DNA of 64,000 nucleotides from Archivesica marissinica (GCA_014843695.1 CM026398.1:18883327-18947326); one strand, 5' to 3'. Positions 48,816 through 59,035 are shown, counted from the first letter of the stretch. The notes: generated by a model from the sequence alone, not told the origin. Made by a program: numbers and translations.

Positions 48816-49663
48816 TTATAGTATCACTAGTTAGTATCTTACTGAGCACAATTATGTGTGATATTGTAAAAATATGAGAACCCAGTGTCACTTCTTTTTT
48901 TTAAACTTAATTTTATTTTACAACTATTGCTGACCTTGACCTGTTGAAAGACTCTCCATGTGGTGGGAGGAGGAACATAACCCACTAATCACGACTAAAG
49001 TCACTTTTTACAAACAGCACAGAGCCAGATCAAACGGCACAGAACTAAAGCAAACAATATAAATCCTGACCAGACGTGGCGTTATGCAACCGTGCAGTTT
49101 CTCACCTCTTCCAAAATATTTTGACCATGGATGAGTCCTACTAGAAGACCCAGTACCGTATCTTTGAAAATGCTATTTTTAAACTGGATCCTTCGATAAG
49201 TCGAGGGTACTTTGTGAACTTACCGGTATGACATTCGTAACGACAATTGTTTTTCTCTCATTTTTGAATGAAACTGAGCTCAATTTGAGATGTCTGGTTT
49301 ACTTTATTCCATTACAAATCATAGCAAATACACTGATGCTCAACAATTTATGATGTGAGTTTATCAGCTTTTCTATGGTTTATAATGTACATATTTGTCT
49401 AAGCAAATTGTTATAAAATCTAATAAAACAGACATAAATAAAGTTCCAACAAATAAAAAAATAATTTAACTTATTTTTTCAAAATTATTTTTTGCTTGTT
49501 TCTCATCCATAAGTCGACCTTGAACTTTCATCGCATTTCTGGACAAGAAAAAGGTCGACTTGTGGCCGAGAATATATGGTAGATTGTGGCATGAAGTGGG
49601 ACTAGTCGGGATCATGTCTAAACTGCAGTCTCATGTTAGAAACCATGTATATAATTGTTTCAG

Positions 49664-49804
49664 TCTTTAGCTGCTGGTGTAGTACAGTTGTACTTGGCGG
49701 AAGCAGCAAACCGACAGAGATGGAACAAGCGTTGTTGCGGTGTCGTCTGCTTCATAAAAGACAACCCTAAGAGATCCTACTTTCTCCGGCTGTATTGCCT
49801 TAAG
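49664..49804 (+). CDS. WASL: N-WASP (WASL) exon 2, WH1 domain core
   Basis: Bounded by acceptor ataattgtttcag and donor GTTAGT, 141 bases, phase 0 at both ends (residues 33-79 of the joined protein). It reads AAGVVQLYLAE, then the tryptophan in RWNKRCCGVVCF and IKDNPKRSYFLRLY. These correspond to SSAVVQLYAAD, MWSKKCSGVACL and VKDNPQRSYFLRIF of human N-WASP. This is the EVH1-type fold that binds WIP-family verprolin peptides. The donor is followed 50 bp later by a SINE (49857-50064). Confidence 0.92.
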
Positions 49805-49856
49805 GTTAGTAGATCTGTAATAAACCAACATGAATATATCGATAATTGTCAGTTTG

Positions 49857-50064
49857 ATTATCCGTGGTAGAGCATCGGATTTGGAATCGAGCGGTCCCGG
49901 GTTCGATACTCGGTCAGGCCACGTATGTAGTGTCATTGAGCAAGGCACCTCACACACATTGCTTAGTACTGGTTAACCACTTTGGTCGGCTAAGCCTGCC
50001 CAGGAAAACATGTCTAGGTCCCCGCAAGGGGTTTGACATTAATGGAACATACATACATACATAC
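49857..50064 (+). mobile_element. SINE D, just downstream of WASL exon 2
   Basis: Same family as 24143-24355: GTGGTAGAGCATCGGATTTG, GGGTTCGATACTCGGTCAGG, (CATA)n tail at 50047-50063. Confidence 0.82.
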
Positions 50065-50091
50065 GTTAAATTAAAACCTAGATTATATTGC

Positions 50092-50263
50092 AAGATGTGT
50101 AGATCCAGATGAGCCGTCTCATCAGGATCTGCACTTTTTGCCAGTAATATTACTATTTTTAGACAAAATTGCCACTTGTCCAAATGTAATTTTCTTATTA
50201 ATTTATTGGTCTAAAAATATAGTGCACCAGTCCATGTCAGTTACTTGGTGTTGAATGGGTTAA
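50092..50263 (+). mobile_element. MITE A, left truncated
   Basis: Starts at AGATGTGTAGATCCAGATG; ends TTGAATGGGTTAA. Confidence 0.82.
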
Positions 50264-50337
50264 ATATGATACTAATCAGGTAGTAGTAGTTATGAGACAG
50301 ATATGAGGCAATGTTCTTTTTAAAAAAATTGTATAAC

Positions 50338-50613
50338 ATTTTGCATGTGAAATTCACATATCTATCTTGGGGGGAAATGGAATTTTGCATATGAAATTCA
50401 CATATCTATCTTGGGGGAAATGTCATTTTGCATGTGAAATTCACATATTTATCTTGGAGGGAAATGTCATTTTGCATGTGAAATACACATATCTATCTTG
50501 GGGGAAATGTCATTTTGCATGTGAAATTCACATATATCTATCTATCTTGGGGGGAATGTCATTTTGCATGTGAAATTCACATATATCTATCTTAGGGGAA
50601 ATGTCATTTTGCA
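50338..50613. repeat. 43-bp minisatellite, about 6 units
   Basis: Unit CATTTTGCATGTGAAATTC + ACATATCTATCTTGGGGGAAATGT, with small expansions (ATATCTATCTATC) in two units. Confidence 0.93.
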
Positions 50614-51442
50614 GCCTCTGTTGTAGAAGAAAACAAACATGTGACCTGTGTAGTCTAGTTCATATTGTAAACATTAACCATGGCTTTGATCATCACCAGT
50701 GGTAAATATCAATTGTCATGATCAACATTGACAGTTTTATTGTGCAAAAAATGATTAGTCAATGGCCGACAAGCTAATTGGTGTCCAAAGAGACGAAATC
50801 AAGTCATTAAACACCTGCATTTTGACAGCAACATGTTTCCCTCAAATTTAATTGTTTCCGGTTTGCTAAATTCGCATGATAGCATGATTTTCATGTCGGT
50901 GCACAGTTGGGCAAGGCATGAATTCTGCAATGCACGTGCATTGTATTGGCGAGACACAACTTGATACAGTATTTAGACAGTGTACTTACATGTCGATTGC
51001 ATTTAAATGTCATATTTTCAATGTGTTGGGAAAACGTTTTTGGCTGCAAGTCGCAAAAGCAGATTGTCTTTGTATGCTGTCGATTTTCAACCTGACTAAC
51101 TAAATAATTTAAAGTCCCTATGTGCATTTATTTATTTATAATGTGCTGCATACAAAAATACTGTGAAACACCGATGTAGTTGTCTCCTCTGTTATGCAGC
51201 CACTGTATTACTTCATCAGCCAGCTGGAATTTTATGACATATTTTACCTTTTGATTTAAATTTCATTGTACGAAAGTGTCGCGTTTCTTGTGCCAGGAAT
51301 TATATTAAAACATGCTAAATAAAAGTGATGTATGCACATTCATTTCATTGCTGTTATGATTTGTAACGCGTAGGGCTATGAAAAAATACTATCTCAGTCA
51401 AAATAAGATTTATATATTTGTGAACAATTTTCAAGTATTACA

Positions 51443-51635
51443 TTAACCCGGCAATCACACCAAAAGTCGCATTTGCAAATGGCATAGAGCCAGATCAGAC
51501 GACACAGAACGTACATGCCATGCCGTCTGATCAGGCTCTCTGCTGTTTGCTATTCGGATAGTGAAGCTAAAACACTTGGCTGAATAGCAAACAACATAGA
51601 TCCTGATCAGACAGGCCAAATTATTCGGCAGGTAA
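51443..51635 (+). mobile_element. MITE D, internally deleted
   Basis: Starts TTAACCCGGCAATCAC and ends TTATTCGGCAGG; the second stem is incomplete. A further piece of the family lies at 48974-49090. Confidence 0.8.
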
Positions 51636-51846
51636 CCCTTCAATACTACAGACCTTACAGAGGCTTACAAAAAGTGTAGATCCAGATCATCATGAGCTGC
51701 ACTTTTTGCCAGTAATATTACTATTTTTAGACAAAATTACCCATTTTGATAAATGACCTGTTCCAAATGTAGTTTTCTTATTAATGTATTGGTCTAAAAA
51801 TATCATGCACCAGTCCATGTCAGTTACTTGGTGTTGAATGAGTTAT
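51633..51846 (+). mobile_element. MITE A, decayed
   Basis: GTAACCCTTCAATACTACAG ... GGTGTTGAATGAGTTAT; abuts a MITE D copy. Confidence 0.82.
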
Positions 51847-51950
51847 GACGGATGGATTTCCTTACTGCAAAACTTGAGTGATACTTGGTTTGTAGTGCAT
51901 ACAATTGTCTGATGATAGGCGAGACAATCATTTTGAACAGTAATACAACT

Positions 51951-52357
51951 TTAGACAGCCACCTCCATGGTGGTTCTACCCGGGTGCCCTTCAGCGCCTG
52001 AAATACTGTTAGTTTATACAAATTTATTTTAGCTCGATTGCGAAACAAGTTCTTTCAACTTATATTAATCACTTTCGAGAGACCTCATTCCTAATGGAAT
52101 CCATCACCATAAAGGAGAGAGGAGGCAATGTGGAATTTAAATGCCTTGCCTAAGGGCACAATCGTAACGGCTCCAGCGGGGCTCGAACTCCGGACCTGAA
52201 GCGAACGCGCATTCACTGCGCTATCACGACTTCCACTTTGAAATACTGGGGGCACCAAGGGGCACCCTGGGGTCTTCCTCCTCCAATAACAGCTAGAAAT
52301 TCACCATATGACCTTAGCTGTTGGTGCGACTTTAATAGTCAGGGTGCAGAAGAAAAT
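51951..52357 (+). mobile_element. SINE E remnant, interrupted by SINE C and then by the Academ-like element
   Basis: Pieces 51951-52008 and 52239-52350 (CGGGTGCCCTTCAGCGCC, TTAGCTGTTGGTGCGACTTT) flank the SINE C; the transposon starts at 52358. Confidence 0.65.
52009..52238 (-). mobile_element. SINE C with 10-bp target-site duplication, nested in SINE E
   Basis: Duplicated TGAAATACTG at 51999-52008 and 52239-52248. The Academ-like element inserted 120 bp further right in the same SINE E. Confidence 0.92.
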
Positions 52358-52730
52358 TTGCGGGAAAAAAGTAAAGGAAAAATAATTCTTAGTTTTTCTG
52401 AATCAGTACACCCCATAGTGCCTCAGAAAAAAAATCCCCATGAATCGGGCTTGGGTAATTTTTTTCCAAGCACTTTGAAATTTCGGCCCCAAGACCCAAT
52501 CGAAGATCCATCAAGATAGGGGGTAGGACTAACACATTTAAGTCTCTAGTCACTTCTGGTCTAGGTATGATAATGGAAATTGGCAGGAGGTTACAAAGGT
52601 GATTACTCTTCCCTGGGGTCAATGGAGCAAATTGATGTGATGATGTAATCATGACGAAATCCAAGATGGCGTCCATTTTGGCGGGGAAAACGAAAATATT
52701 GGTTACCAGTCAACTCACGTCATTCTGACT
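52358..52730 (+). repeat. Left terminal inverted repeat of the Academ-like element
   Basis: Reverse-complement match of the 56628-56995 end, about 90 percent identical by eye. Shared landmarks run in order: GGAAAAAAGTAAAGG, TCTGAATCAGTACACCCC, AGTCACTTCTGG, CCAAGATGGCGTCC and CATTCTGACT at the inner edge. The CCAAGATGGCG stretch resembles a YY1-like core, so the TIR may carry promoter function; that is inference. Confidence 0.88.
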
Positions 52731-52919
52731 TGAGAAATATATTCTATACCAGCCTGTAATGTAATTTGATGTATCTCTCTTGTAGATCCTCACAGTTTGA
52801 TTTGCATTTCTGGTGCCTTGCGTAGTGTCCTGGGTTCGAATCCCAAGTGTGACAATATTGTTTCCGTCTTTTTCGCCAGGGTAGGTGGCAGTAGAAAAGA
52901 TGTGCTTTGCTTCCAAAAT

Positions 52920-54395
52920 ATGGCATCATACATAGTCAGTGATGAGTGGTACAAGGAGAGGAACAATGATAGCAAGAAAGAGTCAGAAAGGGTGATGATA
53001 GCTGCTGCAAAGCTTGTCCGGGAAGAAATACGAGCGAGAAATTATAATAAAGATGTGTATCCAGGAATAAATGAGATTAAAAGTTCCGAAGAATGCGGAG
53101 ACTTTTTGACTCCTAGTTTACGTGTGTTCCTGGAAACACTGATTAAAGATGAGCTAAAGTGTGACGTAATTGGGCAAGCCATCACACAAGCCGCACGTCC
53201 GAACTCTGTAATTTCACCACTGCTGTTCGGTCTTGGTATAGAGTTAGATCACGTCTTTGGATCAAAGTGGCTCACAGAAGAACTTTCCTCATTTGGCTTG
53301 TCCATCACCTACAATGAAGTTCAGCTTTTCAAGCAGTCCATTCTTCAGCAGCAAACATTGCAATCGTTGTCCCCACCGCCATTCCCGACGTTAGGACAGT
53401 ACATTGCAGATAATGCAGATTCAAACATACGCACCTTGGACAGGACCGGAACCTTTCCCGGTATGGGTATTATTGCTTGGTACCAACGCCGAAGTAGCCA
53501 GCAAATTACCGACCAGCGTGTAAAACGTATGGCAAGGGTCAAAATTTTCGATCTTACTTACGATAAAGGCATACCAATTATTCTTTATGTCACACCAGCC
53601 ATCCCCGCCTTGTCAACATTCAAGTTCAATGCGATATGTGAAACGATATTACCATTCACTATCCCACCTGTGTCATATTATTCAAAGGTGCTCTGGAGTT
53701 CTGCCAAAGTACTTGCAACCAAAATGACTCCTAGCCCGGATTGGACAAATTGGTCTGGATTCATGCACTGTGTCTATCAAAACGACACAGATGGAATTAG
53801 TGCCGATGAAGTGTTGATGCTTCCAATCATAGACCTGCACCCTAGTGATGAAACCTGCATCTACTCCACGTTGTCTTACATACAAGACCAAGTGACGAAA
53901 CTGAAACTGCCAAGTACATCAGTAACATTTGACCAACTGCTCTTCATTAAAGCTGTTGAAATTGCTGCCACCAAACAGCTTAACAAACTTGTGATTAGAC
54001 TGGGTGGGTTCCATACATTAATGAGCGCAATCAGTAGCATCTTTCATACGATGCGAGGATCTGGAATATATGAAGCTCTGGGTCAGATATTTGGCCCCAA
54101 TGCTATTTTGCACATATTGTCTGGCAAAGCCATTGCACGGGCACTATGGGTTCTCTATCTTCTCGACGCATGCCTGACCACCAAATTACTGGAACAGATA
54201 ATACTGGACTGCGAGGCACATCGTGACGAGAATGATGATTATGACGGTGGTATAAATGAGAAATGTCAGTCCAGTCTTACTACAAAGGATGTGGAGGCCT
54301 TGCAAAAGCTTCTCGGTGACGTATTGAATTCCGATGCTGAAACTTGTTGTGATGACATTGTAAACTCGGAGGGAGCCACTTGTCTTGTTAGATAA
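52920..54395 (+). CDS. Academ-like element, upstream ORF (conserved uncharacterised protein, possible transposase part)
   Basis: 491 codons from the first suitable ATG (52920). The open frame extends further upstream to about 52797, and a splice-acceptor-like tctctcttgtag ends at 52785, so an upstream exon is possible. Residues about 160-185 read QYIADNADSNIRTLD and TFPGMGII, a motif I recall in large uncharacterised proteins scattered through cnidarian, mollusc and arthropod genomes. The C-terminal third is helical and hydrophobic with an acidic tail ending ATCLVR. No signal peptide or certain catalytic triad is visible. The next piece continues in a different frame, so this was probably the N-terminal part of one longer protein that includes the nuclease. 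Confidence 0.7.
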   Translation: MASYIVSDEWYKERNNDSKKESERVMIAAAKLVREEIRARNYNKDVYPGINEIKSSEECGDFLTPSLRVFLETLIKDELKCDVIGQAITQAARPNSVISPLLFGLGIELDHVFGSKWLTEELSSFGLSITYNEVQLFKQSILQQQTLQSLSPPPFPTLGQYIADNADSNIRTLDRTGTFPGMGIIAWYQRRSSQQITDQRVKRMARVKIFDLTYDKGIPIILYVTPAIPALSTFKFNAICETILPFTIPPVSYYSKVLWSSAKVLATKMTPSPDWTNWSGFMHCVYQNDTDGISADEVLMLPIIDLHPSDETCIYSTLSYIQDQVTKLKLPSTSVTFDQLLFIKAVEIAATKQLNKLVIRLGGFHTLMSAISSIFHTMRGSGIYEALGQIFGPNAILHILSGKAIARALWVLYLLDACLTTKLLEQIILDCEAHRDENDDYDGGINEKCQSSLTTKDVEALQKLLGDVLNSDAETCCDDIVNSEGATCLVR

Positions 54396-54663
54396 ATGCA
54401 TTGAAGATTTGAAAATATCATTGTCATCACAGTCTAGAACAGCAAAATTATGGATCCAATTACTGAATTATATTCGGAAAATAGAAGACTTTGTAGCATG
54501 TGAGAGACTAAAGGACTGGAACGGACATTTGAGAGTATGTAGTGAGTTTCTGAACTTATTTGCAGCAACAGGACATATTCACTACGCAAAAAGTGCAAGG
54601 CTTTACGTGCAAAATATGGCCAAGCTACCAGAACAGCATCCTGGCTATATCAGAAGTACATAG
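54385..54663 (+). pseudogene. Frame-shifted middle segment of the Academ-like protein
   Basis: 92 codons in the +1 frame, overlapping the end of the upstream ORF by 11 bases and lacking its own ATG start (opens TTG). It reads CERLKDWNGHLRVC and ATGHIHYAKSARLYVQNM, segments that sit between the upstream part and the FNGLWSDLVIEQMLM part in related proteins as I recall them. Hence two compensating frameshifts, near 54385 and near 54640, separate this copy into three pieces. Introns are less likely because neither junction shows good GT-AG borders. Confidence 0.6.
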
Positions 54664-54677
54664 AAGGCGCTCATGCT

Positions 54678-56591
54678 GTGGAAAGAACAGAACACTGTTT
54701 TAACGGACTCTGGTCAGACTTGGTGATAGAGCAAATGCTCATGTGTTCGCTAAAAAGTCGTGGTGGTTTGACACATGGTCGAGGTCTGACTGAATCTGTC
54801 CGTCACCAATGGGTGTTCACCTTACCAATCTGTGTGGCAATCCATGATGCAATGACAACTCGCTCGCAGAAGAAGATACGGACGTCCGAACAACACGTAG
54901 ATCTCAGCATTGCTCGAAAAGACCGCGACCTCACTGATCTTGATAAACTGTTAGACTGGTTTGGTGATCACAATCCATTCGTCAGCAACGGTTGTGACTT
55001 GCGTTCATTGTCAACCGGTTTGACAGCGGAACAAGGGGATGGTATCAACTGTGATATCACCGAGGAAGTTGTCTCTAAATTACAGTCAAAGATAGACTCC
55101 GTGTCATATAACGGCGCAAAGATTAAGCGATCTGAGCAAATTAAGACTTTGCAAGATCTCCAACCCGGAGTAAGGGTAGGACGAAAGAAAACACTGCACA
55201 TTGATCCGGCTATTCTACTCAGTCGATGTTCGGCCATCTCACAAAGAATCAGCAAGAACATGGAGCCATATTTCCAATGGGAAATGTGTGTAAGTCCTCC
55301 ATCCTTGTTCAAGGACAATTTCATGAGGAAGCCGGTGAAATCTGAATTAGCTAACGCACTGTATAAGGATGTAGCAGATACTAGGCCATCTGGTGAGCAA
55401 ATGCGTGTTGTCGACGGCGGTTGGCTTCTTCACTACATACGGTGGAAACACAACACATACGAGGAAGTCTTCGAGCAGTACTCGTCATATCTCACACATA
55501 AATTCGGTCAGTGTATTGTTGTATTCGATGGATATCCTGAGTTTTCAACTAAGGATCACGAACACCACCGACGCAAATCAGATCGACTTCCCGCCGCTAC
55601 AATAGAAGTGAACCCGTCACGTCGTAGGTACAAGGATCAGGAAGCGTTCTTTGCTAACATTGCAAATAAAGTTGGCTTCATTGCTATGCTCACTGATCAC
55701 TTGGAAGCAAATGGTCATATCATAAAGCAAGCACAAGCAGATACCGATACACTAATAGTCTCTACCGCACTAGATTATGCCAAGAACCAGCAAACTGTTG
55801 AAGTAATCGCAAATGACACGGACATCTTGATTTTGTTTCTGCATCACTGGAAAGAGGATATGGCGAACATATACGTTCATAAGGTCATCGGAGGAACAAG
55901 GCGAAAACTAGTGGGGCCTTCCACAATTCATTCCGTAAAGGATGTGTCATCAAAGGTTGATCCAGTCATTAAAAAAAACATTCTGTTCATACATGCATGG
56001 AGTGGATGTGACACAACATCTTCAACATTCAGACATAGCAAGACTAAACTGATGAAAACTATAGCAAAAGACCGCTCAATTCAAGCGATTGCCGACAATT
56101 TCTATTCAGCTGAAACTCAGGACACAGTCGGGAAGCTTGGCATAGATTTATTCACTTTGTTGTTTGGTGAATATTGCAAGGAAAGGACTCTGACGACCAT
56201 TCGCTTTCACAAGTACCAGACGATGATTGCGCAGTCAAACATCTTGGAACCGCAACGAATGCCTCTGACAGTACGTGCCGCCCATTTCCACAGCCTCAGG
56301 GTATTTCTACAAACTATTCAGTGGATGAACTTGGATACTGAAGTGCTTGATCCATGCTCATGGGGTTGGCAACATGATCGTTCCGGACTTGTACCATTAA
56401 TGACGGACATGGACGTAGCACCGGAGAGTGTGTTGAAATTCATTAGGTGCAAGTGTAAAAGCCAAAATCCCAACCAATGTGGTACGAACTTGTGTACCTG
56501 TTTCAAGCATGGAATCCAGTGTGTTGAGGCTTGTGGAGGATGTCATGGAGTAAGCTGTAAAAACACTGTCAGAGTCGATATCCAAGAATAA
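54678..56591 (+). CDS. Academ-like element, downstream ORF: FEN1/XPG-like (PIN-fold) nuclease with CXC-like C-terminus
   Basis: 637 open codons; the frame begins without an ATG (GTG at 54678, open back to about 54640), consistent with being the 3' part of a longer gene. Numbered from 54678, the acidic residues of FEN1-type nucleases appear in order: D246 in MRVVDGGWLLH, D284 in VVFDGYP, D355 and D357 in QAQADTDTLIV, D380 and D382 in IANDTDILILF, and D445 in HAWSGCDTTSS. In human FEN1 the counterparts are D34, D86, E158/E160, D179/D181 and D233. Residues 591-629 hold nine cysteines (CKCK, LCTC, ACGGC, SCKN), resembling a tesmin/CXC or Cys8 zinc-binding module. The expected role is cleavage of flap or strand ends during transposition; the nuclease assignment is strong, the role inferred. 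Confidence 0.78.
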   Translation: MERTEHCFNGLWSDLVIEQMLMCSLKSRGGLTHGRGLTESVRHQWVFTLPICVAIHDAMTTRSQKKIRTSEQHVDLSIARKDRDLTDLDKLLDWFGDHNPFVSNGCDLRSLSTGLTAEQGDGINCDITEEVVSKLQSKIDSVSYNGAKIKRSEQIKTLQDLQPGVRVGRKKTLHIDPAILLSRCSAISQRISKNMEPYFQWEMCVSPPSLFKDNFMRKPVKSELANALYKDVADTRPSGEQMRVVDGGWLLHYIRWKHNTYEEVFEQYSSYLTHKFGQCIVVFDGYPEFSTKDHEHHRRKSDRLPAATIEVNPSRRRYKDQEAFFANIANKVGFIAMLTDHLEANGHIIKQAQADTDTLIVSTALDYAKNQQTVEVIANDTDILILFLHHWKEDMANIYVHKVIGGTRRKLVGPSTIHSVKDVSSKVDPVIKKNILFIHAWSGCDTTSSTFRHSKTKLMKTIAKDRSIQAIADNFYSAETQDTVGKLGIDLFTLLFGEYCKERTLTTIRFHKYQTMIAQSNILEPQRMPLTVRAAHFHSLRVFLQTIQWMNLDTEVLDPCSWGWQHDRSGLVPLMTDMDVAPESVLKFIRCKCKSQNPNQCGTNLCTCFKHGIQCVEACGGCHGVSCKNTVRVDIQE

Positions 56592-56627
56592 TTGGTAGCC
56601 TACACAAAACAAAAACAGTAAACAATG

Positions 56628-56995
56628 AGTCAGAATGACGCGAGTTGACTGGTAGCCAATAGTTTTTTCCGCCAAAATGGACGCCATCTTGGATTTCGTC
56701 ATGATTACGTCATCACATCAATTTGGTCCATTGACTCCAGTGAAGAGTAATCATTTTTGTAACCTCATGCCAATTTGCATTATCATACCTAGACCAGAAG
56801 TGACTAGAGACTTAAATTTGTTAGCCCTACCCCTCATCTTGATGGATCTTCGATTGGGTCTTGGGGTCGAAATTTCAAAGTGCTGGGAAAAACATTCCCC
56901 AAGCCCAATTCATGGGGATTTATTTTCTGATGCGCTATGGGGTGTACTGATTCAGAAAAACTAAGAATTATTTTTCCTTTACTTTTTTCCTGCAA
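56628..56995 (-). repeat. Right terminal inverted repeat of the Academ-like element
   Basis: Mirror of the left TIR, starting AGTCAGAATGACG at the inner edge and ending with TTTTCCTGCAA at the outer edge. The two arms have diverged by scattered substitutions and small indels, pointing to a moderately old insertion. Confidence 0.88.
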
Positions 56996-57378
56996 AATGT
57001 TCATATAGGAGTTATACAACCAGACTATACCCCAGATACAAACAAACAAACCTGATCTTAGGTGATCGAGTGCAATTTAGTATCGCGAGCGACTTAATAC
57101 TGATATATGGTAAACAGTTTATGTCTCCCAGACGAGACTGAAGTTTTCAATGACCTTTAATGCTTTATTAGTAGCCGGTTATTGACCTATTTGTAAAGAT
57201 TCTGTCACCTTATACAACACAATACAGTAAATTATTCTGCACTGTAGGACGTTGATACAATAAAACACGAAAATCAATAAAAATAAGCAACGGCCTACGT
57301 TTCAATAAATTTTCACGTTTCATAGTATTGACTTTTCCAGTCATTAACTCTTTGCATGCAGGGTAAAATAAAGGCTAT

Positions 57379-57530
57379 ATTGTGCCCTTAGGCAAGGCAT
57401 TTAAATTCCACGTTGCCTATTCTCTCCCTCGTGGCGATGGATTCCATCAGGAATGAGGTCTCGAGAGTGATTAATATAAGTTGTAATAACTTGTTTCGCA
57501 ATCAAGCTGAAATAAATTTGTATAAACTAA
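57379..57530 (+). mobile_element. SINE C, 5' truncated
   Basis: Starts at TGTGCCCTTAGGCAAGGC; no tRNA head. Confidence 0.85.
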
Positions 57531-57650
57531 GGCTATAAATGGTCATATAATTGTAGCAGATGAATATTCATTACGTAATCTGTTTTTTCTTATTAGTAGC
57601 TGAATTTTAAAACTCTGGAAATATGTCATGGAATTTCATAGAAATTGTGT

Positions 57651-57943
57651 GTGTTTACGTTTATTTATCGTCGCTACCGATTGCAAATATGAGCGACGCC
57701 TCCTGAAGAGATTAGTCATTTTAGATTTTTGGAGGATAGTGCAATGATACAGACAGAGACCCATTCCAGAATCTCCTCTCGTTCTTTTACGTGCACAGTG
57801 TAAAGCACCGACACGAGACCTCGGTTTAACGTCCCATCTGAAAGACTGTTAATTTTATTAGGGTCAGACAGGGGATCGAACCTGCGATCCCTGGATTACC
57901 AGTCCAGCGTATTACCACTGGACTACAGATCCGTCTGTTGTTT
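57651..57943 (-). mobile_element. SINE A, full length with 12-bp target-site duplication
   Basis: Duplicated TAGAAATTGTGT at 57639-57650 and 57944-57955. Confidence 0.92.
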
Positions 57944-58510
57944 TAGAAATTGTGTCGTTACATTATGACATATATACTCTTATTTTCACTGTTAGCATGC
58001 AAAGAGCTACGGGCTAGGTGGTTAAATTAACTTTTTAAGTAACAAAATAATGACTCGAAATCTATTAAAAGTGATCAATTTTTTCTATCAATGCGTCTGT
58101 TTGTAACCAACCACCATACTGACAAAACGTTTTTTTCGTGACTGGTGGCAAACCACATAATATAAATATGATATTTGTGCTATATCATTGCCTTCACCAC
58201 TACCGTATGCCTATATTTAGTCGTGACATGACGGAAAGAACTTTATATCAGTTTTCGCTAGTGGGGGATTCGTTACCATGATTTTGATAATGCAAACCAA
58301 CAAGTGATCAGTTCTGTTAATACTGCTGCGTAAAAACAACGTAAAAGCAGGTCATATGATGGATTTGCATTAAATGTCACTTGGTTTAATGGGGGGATTT
58401 TTATGAATGAATTAGCTTGGTTTGTTGTCAGTTGATGATTTCATCGAGAGACAATGTGTAGTTTGATAACAATTGCTATTGTTATGTAAATAATGGTGCA
58501 CAAGTTTTAG

Positions 58511-58741
58511 TTTATACAAATTTATTTTAGCTCGATTGCGAAACAAGTTCTTTCAACTTATATTAATCACTCTCGAGACCTCATTCCTGATGTAATCCAT
58601 CGCCACGAGGGAGAGAGAAGAGGCAACTTGGAATTTAAATGCCTTGCCTAAGGGCACAATCGTAACGGCTCCAGTGGGGCTCGAACTCCGGACCTTTCGC
58701 ACCTGAAGCGAACGTGCATCCACTGCGCTATCACGACTTCC
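58511..58741 (-). mobile_element. SINE C, left arm of an inverted pair
   Basis: Full length; duplicated ACAAGTTTTAG at 58500-58510 and 58742-58752. Confidence 0.93.
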
Positions 58742-58814
58742 ACAAGTTTTAGCATTGTTGGTCCCAGTTGTGTAAACAAATTGTAATACTTGTAACTGAT
58801 CTCTTAAAACATTT

Positions 58815-59035
58815 GTGGAAGTCGTGATAGCGCAGTGGATGGTGCAAAAGGTCCGGAGTTTGAGCCCCGCTGGAGCCGTAACGATTATGCCCTTAGGCAA
58901 GGCATTTAAATTCCACATTGCCTCTTCTCTCTCCATCGTGGCGATGGATTCCATCAGGAATGAGGTCTCGAGAGTGATTAATATAAGTTGTAAGAACTTG
59001 TTTCGCAATTGAGCTAAAATAAATTTGTATAAACT
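58815..59035 (+). mobile_element. SINE C, right arm of an inverted pair
   Basis: Opposite orientation to the 58511-58741 copy, 73 bp apart; duplicated AAAACATTT at 58806-58814 and 59036-59044. It lacks part of the anticodon arm (GTGGATGGTGCAAAAGG). Confidence 0.93.

Larger units (their letters stand above)
37290..49663 (+). other. WASL intron 1 (12.4 kb), over half minisatellite
   Basis: Phase-0 intron. Three degraded SINE A copies at 37.8-38.35 kb, MITEs at 39.0-40.4 kb, two SINE A copies at 40.95-41.56 kb, then the 7.1-kb 18/21-bp array. From 38400 to 39000 and 48850 to 49660 I see only AT-rich unique sequence and MITE fragments. Confidence 0.8.
52358..56995 (+). mobile_element. Long-TIR DNA transposon encoding a FEN1/XPG-like nuclease (Academ-like)
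   Basis: A 4.6-kb unit bounded by terminal inverted repeats of about 370 bp (52358-52730 and 56628-56995). The ends can be read as TTGC...GCAA with a 3-bp AAT repeat outside each end (52355-52357, 56996-56998), which is a weak but consistent target-site duplication. Inside, on one strand, are a 491-codon frame, a short frame-shifted piece and a 637-codon frame whose C-terminal part has XPG/FEN1 nuclease motifs and a CXC-like cysteine cluster. From memory, Academ transposons combine a transposase with an XPG-type nuclease and a cysteine-rich finger and make short duplications; this element fits, but no DDE triad has been verified. It inserted into an older SINE E remnant already split by a SINE C. 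Two frameshifts suggest this copy is no longer autonomous. Confidence 0.75.

Noticed and set aside
54678..56591. Host FEN1 or EXO1 gene
   Set aside because: Only the acidic motifs are shared; the rest differs, the frame has no introns, and it sits between long TIRs with a cysteine-rich tail.
57651..57943. Functional tRNA-Thr genes at SINE A heads
   Set aside because: The tRNA-like heads continue into a common non-tRNA body, have poor acceptor pairing and target-site duplications around the whole unit, so they are SINEs.
58553..59008. 151-codon minus-strand frame
   Set aside because: Runs through the two inverted SINE C copies; no protein family.
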